Positions 21,059 through 28,199 of a DNA stretch of 64,000 nt are shown one piece after another. A model generated the notes under the pieces. That model was not told the origin of the DNA. It searched no databases and saw nothing but the letters and a program-made list of their open reading frames with translations. The DNA is from Megaustenia siamemsis. Its lineage: Eukaryota; Mollusca; Gastropoda; Stylommatophora; Ariophantidae. A program made the translations under genes and the position numbers. The first letter of the stretch is position 1. Every line of letters starts with the position of its first letter. The stretch covers positions 36,912,280 to 36,976,279 of the forward strand of contig JAVIAB010000160.1 in NCBI GenBank assembly GCA_032433765.1. The letters run 5' to 3'.

Positions 21059-23902
21059 AAGTGCACGTGTCTGCACACACTCTTTTTTAATTTCATTATT
21101 ATTGTTCAATGTAGACCCACGGAAAGTGCTGTGAAGCCAGTTCATACAGTCATGATCGTTTAGGATAACATGTCTTTTTGTCTTATTTCCCTTTTGCTTT
21201 TGCAATTAACCTGTATTTTCTGTACACCTCATTTATGGTTTTGCAATGTACATTTATAATTACTTTCTTTTAACAGGTACCCCTGTCTCTAACAAGAAGG
21301 TGACTCCTCAAGGGTCATCTGCCAAGCGAAAAAAGAGAGCGAGAGAAAATGATGAAGAAGAAATGAGCCCAAAGTTGACAGGATTAGCAGTATGTATTAA
21401 ATTATCTGTCACTTGGTTTTTATTTTCTCACTCATGTTTATCTTATACTATCATCATAATTACTATGCAATTCATTTTTGACAATAGAAACAAGAAAAAG
21501 AGTTCTTAAATGTTATGTAGAGCCAGTCTTAACATATGGATGTTAATCATGGACAATAGGAGAACAGACAAGAAAACCACTGGAGTCTGTAGAAATGTGG
21601 TTCTACAGAAGAATGTTAAGAATACCATGGACAGCTAAGAAGAGAAATGAAAACGTTCTGAAAAAGGCCAAAGCAAAAAGAGAGCTAATATCCAATATTG
21701 GGAAGAAACAATCATCATTTTTTGGCATGTAATGAGAAGAGAACAGCTGGAATATATTGTAACAACTGGAAACATTGAGGGATGAAGAGATAGAGGGAAG
21801 CAAAGAGAAAAGATATCAGACAGCTTAAGAGAATGGCTTGGCAGAAGTTCAACAACAGAAATGATAAATAACTGTCGTGATCAAAAGTTGTGGAGAGACA
21901 TGATCACCTACGCCAGCAGGCACTGTACTTAATGAATGATCATCATAATGGAGTGCCCTATTACTCTGTCAATTGCCCTAATTGTATATTATGCAACATA
22001 TTCCCCAATCCATCTCAAAATGTTTTCATTTATCTCAGTCTTTGCTGCACCACCTCTTTCCTGTATTTTCTCTTCTCTTTCTCTCTCTTTCTGTGTATGC
22101 GTGTGTGTGCGCGACGAGCTTTGGTCATGCATTTCCTTTGTCCACAGGATGAAGTTCATAGTTCTCTCCATGTCCCTATGATTCATGTTGTGTATCTATG
22201 TCATATGGGCAGTTTGTGTTGTATGTCTATGTCATATGGCCGTTTATGTTGAATGTTTATGTCATATGGCCAGATTTGAAGCCTAAGTACAGCCAAGTTT
22301 TTGGATGGCTGAAGAAGTGTTCTGGGGGTCTGGTCCCTCTTTAGCAGTGGTGTTCGTCACTGGGGGTTATTTCTAGATGGTAACGGTGGTTCAGAAGTCT
22401 GCACTTGCCTGTTCTGAGGAGAAAAATGGTGGTCAGGGTGTGCCATGGCAGTAGATGTATTAGATTCTGCATATCAATTATTTGCAGTTGTTGCCCCCAG
22501 TTTGTCCTGCATTTGTTCCATTCTATGGTCTCTGCTCTCTGTAGCTCCCTGGATGAATGTACATGGCTTTTCCCATTTCCAGAAATTCTTCAGTGGGAGG
22601 GTATCCATTGTTTGCCCTCGTGTGTGAACTGTGACAGCTCATTTAGTTGTGAGATGATGTCTAGAGTGGCAGATTGGGGGTATTTTGAAGTTTCCAGGGA
22701 TTCCAGAAGAGACTTGTGAAGATGACTGATTTTTGGCGTGGGTTCCTTATTTTCTTGTTTTTGGTGTTTTGATGGCTTCAAGTAGTATTACTCTCTCTCT
22801 AGCTCTCTAATTGGAGGATATTCTGCCTGTTGCAAATTCTTTTTAGTACTTCTTCCATCTCTGTACTTTATGTAGATGCCTCCTCCTTCATTTCTGGTGG
22901 CCTCTTCTGCTGACCCATCTGTGTAGACATGGATTAATAATATATAATCTATCTATTTATCTATTGTCCTTTTGAGCTGAAGACGGCACATAGGGCAGAG
23001 CCACAATCTCAAAAACAGAAACCTTGCGTGCCAAAATGGCACATATTGCAGAGATCACGGCTTGTCTATCCCTCTCGGAAAAGGGCGAAAAACAGGAGGT
23101 CCCGTGTGCATTCAGCACATGTTAAAGGACCCTTGGCAGTTGGAAATAGAAAAGAGTAGGCCAAAAAATGGCCACTATCTGGGCAAAGTTAATAGGAAAA
23201 ATCTACCAGAAATGTTAAAACTCTTGATATGAGAGTACCTCTAAAGTCGAAGAATGTTTACCTGTGTGGCTGGGGACACATGGGCACATGGCTGCTAGTG
23301 CGAAAAATAGGAAACTCTGATATTCATGCAAAATTCAGTCCCTCAGGATTTCGCTACAGATATAAAGCTAGCAAATGCAAACAACAAAACTATCTTAAGG
23401 TGTGTGCAGCAGAAGACGATGGTTCAGTTTATATCCAAAATATTTTAACTTGCTCAAATTGTTTAATTGTTGTCCCCTTATTTTCTGCATCTTCAGTGTT
23501 TTATTTTTTTTTAAATGTTGTCTAACCAATTCCCTTTCTTCTTTAAATTTACATTATCATGGTTTTTACCCATTTTTTTTTTTCTTCTGACCACTGACTA
23601 TTTTGTCAATCTGTGGCCAATGAAAAAACATAGGGAGCATCATATTTGAAGACTGTTTTTGCTTTAAGTGTTGAAATGATTGACTTTAATAAAAACTTGA
23701 TTCATTTCACGGACAGAAGTGTTTTACTTCTAAATTCTTTATTGGTTCCGTGTTTAATTCCAAAATATGTCATTAAATATTTTTATTTTCTTTCTTTCCA
23801 AAGAAACGGCGCATGCAAAGGTTTGAGATACAGGCAATGAATAAAAAGAATGTCTTTTACAAAGACACAGACATCAAGAACAGAAGGCGTAATAGAAGAT
23901 AA
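945..23902 (+). CDS. GNL2: GNL2 / NOG2 nucleolar GTP-binding protein 2, twelve exons, 5' end outside window
   Basis: The spliced exons 945-1081, 1644-1742, 2594-2743, 5168-5326, 7865-7978, 10705-10833, 12278-12382, 15872-16030, 17053-17148, 18603-19434, 21277-21389 and 23804-23902 give about 729 residues. All junctions are GT-AG and phases match throughout. The G motifs come in the permuted order of the YlqF/NOG family: DARDP, then NKAD (5294-5305), then GYPNVGKSS (10744-10770), GETK, then DCPG (12320-12331). The family acts in the nucleolus in late 60S subunit assembly (established for yeast Nog2 and human GNL2). Human GNL2 is 731 aa. Here roughly 85 N-terminal residues are missing to the left, so the full protein would be near 815 aa, mainly because of the long acidic/lysine-rich exon at 18603-19434. 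The C-terminus is basic (RRRNRR). No frameshift or stop was found, so the gene looks functional. Confidence 0.96.
1082..1643. other. GNL2 intron without recognised repeat
   Basis: AT-rich intron with a short (TA)n run near 1530-1561. Nothing else is supported. Confidence 0.5.
1644..1742 (+). CDS. GNL2: GNL2 window exon 2
   Basis: Acceptor ttcctttcag, donor gtaaga, 33 codons in phase 0. [16 protein letters not shown] matches human ESFETTFGPKSQRKRP. Confidence 0.93.
1743..2593. other. GNL2 intron without recognised repeat
   Basis: AT-rich intron. Short open frames on either strand have no splice context or family resemblance. Confidence 0.5.
2594..2743 (+). CDS. GNL2: GNL2 window exon 3
   Basis: Acceptor attcccacag, donor gtttgt, 50 codons in phase 0. 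It ends [14 protein letters not shown], the conserved segment just before the GTPase domain. The linker before it is acidic and less conserved. Confidence 0.94.
2853..3245 (+). mobile_element. SINE-B copy joined to an R4-like tail
   Basis: The head has a B-box-like ggattcaaatccc. The SINE-B body follows (tggtctctgtg, gtgagatccgat, gaaaaacaggaggtc, ttaaagaac). From about 3165 the sequence resembles the R4 end (gtgcagatattg ... cacttaacggatgaatg). It is degraded, and the junction with R4 was not resolved. It lies in a GNL2 intron. Confidence 0.65.
3276..3535 (+). mobile_element. SINE-A copy 1, complete, with 16-bp target duplication
   Basis: tRNA-like head with A box (tagctcagtggttag) and B box (ggttcgatccc), then a body with ctggggaagtaaagcgg, gaccacattacccc and gccacttggcg, and an oligo-T end. 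It is flanked by ttatagtcatgtatat at 3260-3275 and 3536-3551, so it is an L1-style retroposition product. Confidence 0.88.
3552..4074. other. GNL2 intron, nothing recognised
   Basis: AT-rich with homopolymer runs; no family assigned. Confidence 0.45.
4075..4255 (+). repeat. Interspersed repeat R4, partial
   Basis: Shares gatgtgttgggccgaaagg, cacaacacaacgcag and ccttttaaaggcggatgatg with copies at 15330, 24290, 37030, 38575, 42930, 54080, 59735 and 60400. No protein and no clear tRNA head were seen, so the class is unknown. Confidence 0.7.
4373..4860 (+). repeat. Interspersed repeat R5
   Basis: Shares aacaaagaaaggtagctgca, gctccggcagcaag and ggaatatgaggaaactgca with 35775-36160, and its second half with 29935-30120. 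Non-coding; class unknown (a non-autonomous element is likely). Confidence 0.65.
5168..5326 (+). CDS. GNL2: GNL2 window exon 4: DARDP and G4 motif
   Basis: Acceptor tttctgcag, donor gtaagt, 53 codons in phase 0. It begins [17 protein letters not shown] and contains LNKADLVP, the G4 guanine-specificity motif (5294-5305). In this family G4 precedes G1. Confidence 0.96.
5327..5948. other. GNL2 intron, nothing recognised
   Basis: Short open frames are present but have no splice-site or family support. Confidence 0.45.
5949..6455 (+). mobile_element. SINE-B, near full length
   Basis: tRNA-like head ctgggtggtctagaggtaag (A box) and ctggttcgattccc (B box); body with tggtctctgtggtgagatcc and gaaaaacaggaggtcc; a core with gtacatctgaagtc; a 3' tail aattcagtccctcgggac ... 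aaagctggcgaac ending in an A-run. The core and tail are shared with SINE-C and SINE-D although the heads differ. Confidence 0.82.
6681..6950 (+). mobile_element. SINE-A copy 2 with 14-bp target duplication
   Basis: Head gggagccaagatagctc and ggttcgatccc, full body, long T-run. Flanked by acatgtctgatcca at 6667-6680 and 6951-6964. Confidence 0.88.
6965..7864. other. GNL2 intron, nothing recognised
   Basis: About 900 bases of AT-rich unique-looking sequence leading to the exon at 7865. Confidence 0.45.
7865..7978 (+). CDS. GNL2: GNL2 window exon 5
   Basis: Acceptor atgaatcag, donor gtgaga, 38 codons in phase 0: [19 protein letters not shown] and [10 protein letters not shown], equivalent to RWVAVLSQDYPTLAFHAS and IQLLRQFGK in human GNL2. 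It carries the G5-like region. Confidence 0.95.
8150..9540 (+). mobile_element. LINE-G 3' fragment, split by a pogo-like element
   Basis: Left piece (about 8165-8226) reads [16 protein letters not shown]. The right piece (9191 onward) resumes with [11 protein letters not shown] and continues [19 protein letters not shown]. This is the usual order of the region after the RT domain (YGCETWTL ... CYRRLLGI ... RWFGH). The two halves are separated exactly by the element at 8227-9188. It carries many stops and is in a GNL2 intron. Confidence 0.75.
8227..9188. mobile_element. pogo/Tigger-like non-autonomous DNA transposon (962 bp)
   Basis: Terminal inverted repeats cagtcgaacctg and caggttcgactg at the ends, flanked by TA on both sides (8225-8226 and 9189-9190), as in the Tc1/mariner/pogo superfamily. 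Near the middle, 8716-8904 encodes a short frame ending [15 protein letters not shown], similar in style to the C-terminal end of pogo-type transposases. The catalytic core is absent, so it is an internally deleted copy. Confidence 0.78.
9642..10261 (-). mobile_element. LINE-A copy, 5'-truncated, 10-bp target duplication
   Basis: On the minus strand it encodes [20 protein letters not shown] and [15 protein letters not shown], and ends with the family 3' signature (plus strand tctatctattgacctttc). Flanked by tcagtattat at 9632-9641 and 10262-10271. The protein is close to the copy at 54506-55025. Confidence 0.85.
10289..10557 (+). mobile_element. SINE-A copy 3 with 12-bp target duplication
   Basis: Head gggagccgcaatagcccagt, full body, T-run. 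Flanked by actataaatata at 10277-10288 and 10558-10569. It lies 17 bases from the end of the LINE-A target duplication. Confidence 0.88.
10705..10833 (+). CDS. GNL2: GNL2 window exon 6: Walker A / G1
   Basis: Acceptor ttgtttcag, donor gtaagt, 43 codons in phase 0. [20 protein letters not shown] followed by SS is the P-loop. VAPIPGETK at the end carries the G2 threonine. Confidence 0.97.
10834..12277. other. GNL2 intron, no repeat recognised
   Basis: About 1.4 kb of AT-rich sequence. Short open frames at 11520-11738 on both strands look fortuitous. Confidence 0.45.
12278..12382 (+). CDS. GNL2: GNL2 window exon 7: G3 DCPG
   Basis: Acceptor atacctag, donor gtgagt, 35 codons in phase 0. [20 protein letters not shown] contains the G3 motif DCPG (12320-12331). 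It ends VLKGV. Confidence 0.96.
12490..12835 (+). mobile_element. LINE-J C-terminal remnant
   Basis: Reads [20 protein letters not shown], then [15 protein letters not shown], the conserved block after the RT domain in many animal LINEs, with frameshifts. It runs straight into the minisatellite at 12849. Confidence 0.65.
12849..13172. repeat. Minisatellite, about 28-33 bp units
   Basis: About eleven units built on gtaacacatggagaa, with variants aataagaaatagagt and caagaataagaaatagatt alternating in higher-order groups. Open frames on the minus strand here are a by-product of the repeat. Confidence 0.92.
13173..14672. other. GNL2 intron with a small LINE-K remnant
   Basis: 13520-13620 resembles the 1-560 LINE ([14 protein letters not shown]). 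The remainder is not recognised on either strand. Confidence 0.45.
14673..15237. mobile_element. Older copy of the piggyBac-like MITE, split by SINE-A
   Basis: The two sides of the SINE at 14897-15147 match the element at 51801-52100: ttagataaatataaatatgt, then after the SINE gcattgataaaaagcttc. Without the SINE the copy would be about 300 bp. Its TTAA ends have decayed. It provides a filled site that can be compared with the empty site at about 52020. Confidence 0.7.
14897..15147 (+). mobile_element. SINE-A copy 4 with 14-bp target duplication
   Basis: Head gggagccgcgatagctcatt, B-box region somewhat mutated (gattctatccc), body intact, oligo-T. Flanked by tagattgatattta at 14883-14896 and 15148-15161. 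Confidence 0.88.
15330..15690 (-). repeat. Interspersed repeat R4
   Basis: Reverse orientation relative to the 4075 copy. It includes catccacccttaaaagaac, cttgg-ccagactgg and gtctggatggttctggttca, all shared with 38575-38985. Longer copy than at 4075. Confidence 0.7.
15872..16030 (+). CDS. GNL2: GNL2 window exon 8
   Basis: Acceptor tatccctcag, donor gtaagt, 53 codons in phase 0. [20 protein letters not shown] and [16 protein letters not shown] match the helical region after the GTPase domain ([20 protein letters not shown] in human). Confidence 0.96.
16385..16750. repeat. Foldback: large imperfect inverted repeat with a tRNA-like B box
   Basis: Left arm elements (aatcacaaataatcaac, acaatagatggtccaaagca, actccttggcacagc, ctcagctatcta) recur in reverse order and complement in the right arm, around a centre near 16555-16566 (gccaatgata on both sides). 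The right arm contains gggttcgatcc, a B box. It is probably two head-to-head copies of a SINE-like unit, in the GNL2 intron between 16030 and 17053. Confidence 0.78.
17053..17148 (+). CDS. GNL2: GNL2 window exon 9
   Basis: Acceptor caattaatag with a weak pyrimidine tract, donor gtttgt, 32 codons in phase 0. [17 protein letters not shown] is the conserved end of the NOG2 core. The intron before it contains the 16385-16750 foldback. Confidence 0.95.
17149..17969. other. GNL2 intron, nothing recognised
   Basis: Unique-looking sequence without coding or repeat signature. Confidence 0.45.
17970..18275 (-). mobile_element. SINE-E copy with a microsatellite in the body
   Basis: Minus-strand head near 18275 (gcctcagtggctaagtggtt is an A box; gggatcaattc region at the B box). 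The body includes gaccacagcacatttttggg and aggttctctctatgt, shared with 34030-34315. The body is expanded by the repeat at 18091-18149. Confidence 0.72.
18091..18149. repeat. Compound palindromic microsatellite
   Basis: (TA)n(CA)n(TA)n(TG)n; the CA and TG blocks make it self-complementary across its centre. It lies inside a SINE-E body. Confidence 0.9.
18603..19434 (+). CDS. GNL2: GNL2 window exon 10: long low-complexity acidic/basic exon
   Basis: Acceptor tttttacag, donor gtaagt at 19435; 277 codons plus one base (exits phase 1). It starts LDPSDDEAD, then has an Asp/Glu/Ser-rich stretch and a Lys-rich probable coiled coil around [20 protein letters not shown], then a Ser/Lys-rich tail. The family C-terminus is variable and acidic. 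This exon is longer than the human equivalent. Confidence 0.93.
19694..19905 (+). repeat. Tandem repeat, four units of about 53-58 bp
   Basis: Each unit has tattcagctgttcctacttg followed by taaaccgctgtccat and cccctgat. In the intron after GNL2 exon 10. Confidence 0.85.
20425..21000 (-). mobile_element. LINE-B C-terminal remnant, related to LINE-A
   Basis: The minus strand gives [11 protein letters not shown], then [20 protein letters not shown], equivalent to RKRGRPRETL and AAGIGSLNEIELLAQNRDRW of LINE-A. Frameshifts and stops are frequent. Confidence 0.65.
21011..21057. repeat. Long T homopolymer
   Basis: A run of more than 40 T. It may be a polymerised poly(A) tail of a minus-strand retroposon, but no body could be tied to it with confidence. 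Confidence 0.9.
21277..21389 (+). CDS. GNL2: GNL2 window exon 11
   Basis: Acceptor ttttaacag, donor gtatgt. It enters with GT completing an AGT Ser codon, then [32 protein letters not shown], and ends in phase 0. It corresponds to the basic/acidic stretch before the conserved C-terminal LTSKERRR-like segment. Confidence 0.92.
21490..21945 (+). mobile_element. LINE-C 3' fragment
   Basis: Reads [20 protein letters not shown], then [20 protein letters not shown], then [10 protein letters not shown], with few frame breaks. The same family as the minus-strand insertion at 44958-45485. 5'-truncated in the post-RT region. It lies in the last GNL2 intron. Confidence 0.82.
22190..22935 (-). mobile_element. 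LINE-I remnant with RNase H region and short tandem tail
   Basis: The minus strand from about 22935 reads [20 protein letters not shown] (the first RNase H aspartate motif). Further on it reads [14 protein letters not shown], the C-terminal block of Jockey/I-type LINEs. Several frameshifts. Past its 3' end (22190-22268 on +) is a three-unit repeat of tatgtcatatgg. Confidence 0.62.
22940..23045 (-). mobile_element. R7 3' tail (LINE-A-like terminal signature)
   Basis: Contains tctatctatttatctattgt and ggcacatagggcagagccac, the reverse of the end of the element at 41250-41514. The terminal GATA-type repeat and ctcgaaagg-like block are also found in LINE-A, suggesting a shared 3' end. Confidence 0.55.
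23046..23395 (+). mobile_element. SINE-B body and tail, head missing
   Basis: gaaaaacaggaggtcccgtg, ttaaaggacccttggcagtt, core gtacctctaaagtcgaag, tail aattcagtccctcagga. The tRNA head is replaced by the R7 tail. Confidence 0.7.
23804..23902 (+). CDS. GNL2: GNL2 last coding exon
   Basis: Acceptor tttctttccaaag. It reads [20 protein letters not shown], then [12 protein letters not shown] and TAA at 23900-23902. The end matches the human YYETHNVKNRNRNRKK region but is truncated relative to it. Confidence 0.94.
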   Translation, partial: KRRMQRFEIQAMNKKNVFYKDTDIKNRRRNRR

Positions 23903-23923
23903 TTTATAATTTATGTTGGTTAA

Positions 23924-23929
23924 AATAAA
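23924..23929 (+). terminator. GNL2 poly(A) signal
   Basis: AATAAA 22 bases after the GNL2 stop, followed by a T-rich tract. A second AATAAA is near 24064-24070, so alternative 3' ends are possible. Confidence 0.65.
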
Positions 23930-24289
23930 TTTTTTTTTGGGTGAGTTTACTGAGTGAAAGATAGTTACTGTGTTTTTGTTTTTTCTTTCCAATCTGTGTT
24001 TGTTTGGTATTTACAAGGTTTCTTGACTGTTCATATTGGCGTTCATTGGATGTAATTTAAATATAATAAAGAGATTAAGCAAGCAAATAATAATTTTATG
24101 GCAGACTATATATTAGAATGTCTTCTTCGTTGAGAAGTGAAACAATAAAAATATATATATGCTTTGCTAGTTGTTTTTGTGTTTGATATAAAGGTAGCTA
24201 TAAAACCAAATGTATGGCTGCACTAAGCAAAAAGGGGTTTGCTGCGAGTTTCAATAAAATGATAACATTTTAACGGGCAGAAGACAGCC

Positions 24290-24575
24290 AACCTTTCCTG
24301 TACTGAAAGTGGTCTGCAGTTCATAGCTGACTGCTTATATCATGATCTGTGAACCAGAATTGAGCAAGATCCCTCTCCATGGTGGGTCTGGGAATAGATT
24401 AGTCTGGCCAAGTAAGTAGGTGTCAAAGAGGGAAGACAACTCTCTGCCCAAAAATGCCATGCTGAGTTAAATGTGTTGGGTCAAAGGGCACAAATATCAC
24501 AGAGTGCTGTAATACAACACATTCTCACCCACTTAACATTCTTTAAAGGTGATACATGGATTATGTAAAAGAAGA
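24290..24575 (+). repeat. Interspersed repeat R4
   Basis: ggtctgcagttcatagctga, ttagtctggccaagtaagta, aatgtgttgggtcaaagggc, cacttaacattctttaaagg. Directly downstream of GNL2. Confidence 0.7.
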
Positions 24576-24678
24576 GTCTTTGGATTAAAACAAAAGACAA
24601 CAGATACCTGTATTTAACAAATGGTTGTGTGAAACCATTCTGCACCACAAGGTACAATATAAAATTGACAGTATCACA

Positions 24679-25075
24679 GATAGAAACTGGTCTTCATAAA
24701 CAGTTCACTTATAGAAACTGGTCTTTGTAAACAGTTCACTTGGTCCACTTATTATAGAAACTGGTCTTCGTAAACAGTTTACTTTATTCACGTATAGAAA
24801 CTGAATTTGTAAACAGTTCACTTAGTCCACTTATGGAAACTGGTCTTTGTAAACAGTTTACTTGATCCACTTATAGAAACTGGTCTTCGTAAACAGTTCA
24901 CTTGGTTCACTTATAGAAACTGGTATTCGTAAACAGTTCACTTGGTCCACTTATAGAAACTGGTCTTCATAAACAGTTTACTTGGTCCACTTATAGAATA
25001 TGGTCTTCGTAAACAGTTCACTTGGTCCACTTATAGAATATGGTCTTCATAAACAGTTCACTTTGTTCACTTAAC
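24679..25075 (+). repeat. Minisatellite 1 of four: about 40-bp units
   Basis: About ten units built on tatagaaactggtcttcgta followed by aacagttcacttggtccact. First of four unrelated tandem arrays within 3 kb. Confidence 0.92.
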
Positions 25076-25489
25076 ATTTATGTCAATATTACCAAACTTA
25101 AACAGGATCCCATAATTAAGTGTCTTTGAAGCATTTTCATAGAGGACTTGATAGAGAAATTGAAACTGGAAGGCCAATATCAAGACATACCAACTGTTGC
25201 AGTTCATATTTATAAAGTACAAGCACAATGCACCAATAGACATCCCCATACCAAAAATTTACTTTGATAATCACTTTTATGATTGTTACGCCCCTTACGA
25301 ATGCTGATTGTTACACCCCTTACGAAGGTGCATTGTGCCAAACTGGTTCGCGTGTCAAACTTGTGCATGTTTTTGCACGTTGCAAATCTGGTGCGGTTTT
25401 GGTGCAACTTTTAGATGAATGTGGGAGTAGCTTTTTATGGTTTTGAGGTAGACTTTTTGAGTATGTGCCTAAATTTTTGTGATCTCAGA

Positions 25490-25805
25490 GATGAAATGTG
25501 TTAGACGAATGACATGAAACAGTCTGAGAGATAAGCTCAGAAATGAAGAACTGAGAAGAAAGCTAGGAATAGCCCCCATCATAGAATATATAAGGAAACA
25601 ACAGATAAAATAGTTTGGCTAGGTGACAGGGCAGACAGATCAAAAACACAACGAGCCTTCAGCAAAATGTTGTGAGAACACCAGACCCAACTGTCGACCA
25701 CGAAAAAGGATGGGTCGATGTACAATTAGAAGCGCTAGGAAACATACCAGCAGCAGAGGTGAACAGAAGAGCAAGAGACCGCAAATTATATCTCTCCTCG
25801 ACGCT
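25490..25805 (+). mobile_element. LINE-F C-terminal remnant
   Basis: Contains SLRDKLRNEELRRKLGIA-like sequence, then QKHNEPSAKCCENTRPNCRP and RKRMG. Matches the minus-strand copy at 49155-49480 (NEELRNKARNSSRHRIYKET, then THNEPSTNIVRTQ-like). Confidence 0.68.
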
Positions 25806-25811
25806 GTCTTT

Positions 25812-26100
25812 GTTAAGTCCAGGGTTCGTGGGGTTGTGGTTCGTGGTTCGTTAAGTCTGTGGTTCGTGGGGTCGTGGTTCGTTAAGTCCATGGTTCGTGG
25901 GGTTGTGGTTCGTGGTTCGTAGGTTGATGGTTCGTTAAGTCCATGGTTCGTGGGGTTGTGGTTCATGAGTTGATGGTTCGTGGAGTTGTGGTTCGTGAGT
26001 TGATGGTTCGTTAAGTCCATGGTTCGTGGGGTTGTGGTTCATGGTTCGTGAGTTGATGGTTCGTGGTTCGTGGGGTTGTGGTTCGTGGTTCGTTGTGATT
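25812..26100 (+). repeat. Minisatellite 2 of four: ggttcgtgg-based
   Basis: Irregular units made of ttcgtggggttgtggttcgt, ggttcgttaagtccat and gagttgatggttcgt. It abuts the LINE-F remnant. Confidence 0.9.
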
Positions 26101-26299
26101 TGGTCCAACATTTTGGACCTTGAATATAACTTCCTGCTCGTTGTGTCTAACTAGTATGACTATGTGAGTAGCTTTTTGGGATTTTTAGGTCGACTTTTTG
26201 AGTATGACCCTAAATTTGTGTGTTCTGGGGTAAAATGTTTGCGATTTTGATGTAACTATCTGATCGATGTGTCTAACTAGTATCAGTATGGAAGTAGAT

Positions 26300-26388
26300 T
26301 TTTAGGAATACAACTAGACTGACAATTGAGCCTGAAGAAACACGTAGAGAATCTCACTAAGAAGGCAACACAAAGACTCCAACTAATG
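26300..26388 (+). mobile_element. LINE-M remnant (Jockey-like RT thumb)
   Basis: Reads LKKHVENLTKKATQRLQLMK, then MLEN, the conserved segment after the RT catalytic box in Jockey-type elements. It merges without a break into the next tandem array. Confidence 0.6.
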
Positions 26389-26675
26389 AAAATGTTAGAG
26401 AACGAGCAAGGGAATGTTAGAGAACGCTGGAGGCAATGTTAGAGAACGATCGAGGCAATGTTAGAGAACGCTCGATGTAATGTTAAAGAACGATCGAGGC
26501 AATGTTAGAGAACGATCGAGGCAATGTTACAGAACGCTGGAGGCAATGTTACAGAACGATCGAGGCAATGTTAGAGAACGCTCGAGGTAATGTTAGAGAA
26601 CGATCGAGGCAATGTTACAGAACGCTGGAGGCAATGTTATAGAACGATCGAGGCAATGTTAGAGAACGATCGATG
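26389..26675 (+). repeat. Minisatellite 3 of four: about 22-24 bp units seeded from a LINE
   Basis: About twelve units of aatgttagagaacgatcgag plus gc, with variants gctggagg and gctcgatg. The unit's core, aatgttagagaacga, occurs once as coding sequence at the end of the LINE-M remnant. Confidence 0.92.
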
Positions 26676-26854
26676 CGTGATTTGGTCTAACTTTTTGGAG
26701 TTTGGAAGTAATTATCTGTTTGATGTGTCTAACTTTTATGAGTATGGGAGTAGATTTGTATGGTTTTAAGGTCGACTTTTTTTAATATGACCCTAAATTT
26801 GTGTGTTATGGTGGTAAAATCTTAGTGATTTATTTTGTTTTGGTTTACCATGAA

Positions 26855-26856
<2 letters not shown>

Positions 26857-26887
<31 letters not shown>
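26857..26887 (+). repeat. (GA)n microsatellite
   Basis: About 15 GA units between two minisatellites. Confidence 0.95.
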
Positions 26888-26890
<3 letters not shown>

Positions 26891-26914
26891 TCGCTGGTTG
26901 ATACTTTGTGTGGT

Positions 26915-27520
26915 TTGATGATAGGACCTGAAGGGCTGATGATGGTGTTGAGGGTGGCACATGATGATGATAGGACATGAAGGGATGATGGTGGTGTTGA
27001 GGGTGGCACATGATGATGATAGGCCATGAAGGGGTTGATACTTTGTGTGGCACATGATGATGATAGGCCATGAAGGGGTTGATACTTTGTGTGGCTTGAT
27101 GATGATAGGACATGAAGGGGTTGATACTGTTGTTGAGGGTGGCACATGATGATGATAGGACATGAAGGGTGATGTTGAGGCACAAGATGATGATAGGACA
27201 TGAAGGGTGATGTTGAGGCACAAGATGATGATAGGCCATGAAGGGGTTGATACTATGTGTGGCTTGATGATGATAGGACATGAAGGGGTTGATACTGTTG
27301 TTGAGGGTGGCACATGATGATGATAGGACATGAAGGGTGATGTTGAGGCACAAGATGATGATAGGACATGAAGGGTGATGTTGAGGCACAAGATGATGAT
27401 ATGAAGGTTGATGATGAGGGTGGCACATGATGATAGTGTTGAGGCACATGATGCTAGTGTTGAGGGTGGCACATGATGATGATAGGACATGAAGGGATGA
27501 TGGTGTTGAGGGTGGCACAT
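26915..27520 (+). repeat. Minisatellite 4 of four: complex higher-order array
   Basis: Units combine gatgatgataggacatgaag, gggttgatactttgtgtgg, ctgttgttgagggtggcaca and ggtgatgttgaggcacaag in a composite order. Long minus-strand open frames here (MSYHHH-type) are repeat artefacts. Confidence 0.92.
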
Positions 27521-27533
27521 GGCGTTAAGGCAG

Positions 27534-27735
27534 TCTCGAAAACGCTTATGCTAACATCAACTACACGCCCTTTTTTGTTAACCAAGGGGACCTCACTCTT
27601 GTTAATCAGACGACAGCTCCGGCAGCCAGTGTGGATGCCCAGGATGTTTCAGCAAAGTCACCGATTACCTATTCCAGCTTTGATCAAGGTTTTGTCAAAA
27701 TGGAGGGCGGTTGTGTAGGAAACCCAGACGGTTAA
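27534..27735 (+). CDS. Candidate last exon of an unidentified gene
   Basis: After an acceptor-like ggcgttaaggcag, one frame runs LENAYANINYTPFFVNQGDL, then TLVNQTTAPAASVDAQDVSA, then KSPITYSSFDQGFVKMEGG, ending CVGNPDG and TAA at 27733. An AATAAA follows at 27778. The composition (Asn-Gln-Thr sequons, balanced residues, GC richer than surroundings) is protein-like and unlike the repeats beside it. I do not recognise the family. No partner exon was found, and the upstream flank is a minisatellite. It could also be a fragment of a mobile element. Confidence 0.4.
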
Positions 27736-27777
27736 AATTATCAGCATCCGGACAGTAATATATATATATGATGTATT

Positions 27778-27783
27778 AATAAA
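27778..27783 (+). terminator. Possible poly(A) signal for the candidate exon
   Basis: AATAAA 42 bases after the TAA at 27735, in an AT-rich tract. Confidence 0.4.
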
Positions 27784-28199
27784 ATTGTGAAATATAGAAT
27801 TTTGTTTTGCTTTACATTGAATGAGAAAGAGCGAGCGTCACTATTTATTATTAGCACACCTTACTACACGACACATGCTGATGTTGGTAGCGATAACACA
27901 CACGACCAATAATCTTTCCTCAAGAACCGCTATCCTGGCACATGATGTTAGCGATACTACAATAACACACCTGTGTCAACCAACTCGTTCCCGCCCGCGA
28001 GCTAGTCGTATTTTTCTTTTCGTAACAATACCCCTTCAACGTCATTGCTTGTCAGCATTTTTTTTTACATGTCGCCTCCTGTCACGTAGTAGACCCGTGT
28101 TCGAATCCTGAAGGGAGACTTTTTATTGTTTTTATTTATTTTTTTATTTTTTATTTTTAATAATTCTGAGTTTTTTACTTTCACAAATACATATTTTTT

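Noticed and set aside
26793..27520. Minus-strand frames of more than 230 codons (MSYHHH-type repeats)
   Set aside because: They are translations of a composite minisatellite, open in several frames at once.
24679..27520. CRISPR-like arrays
   Set aside because: Units are directly adjacent without unique spacers and show gradual divergence; this is eukaryotic minisatellite DNA.
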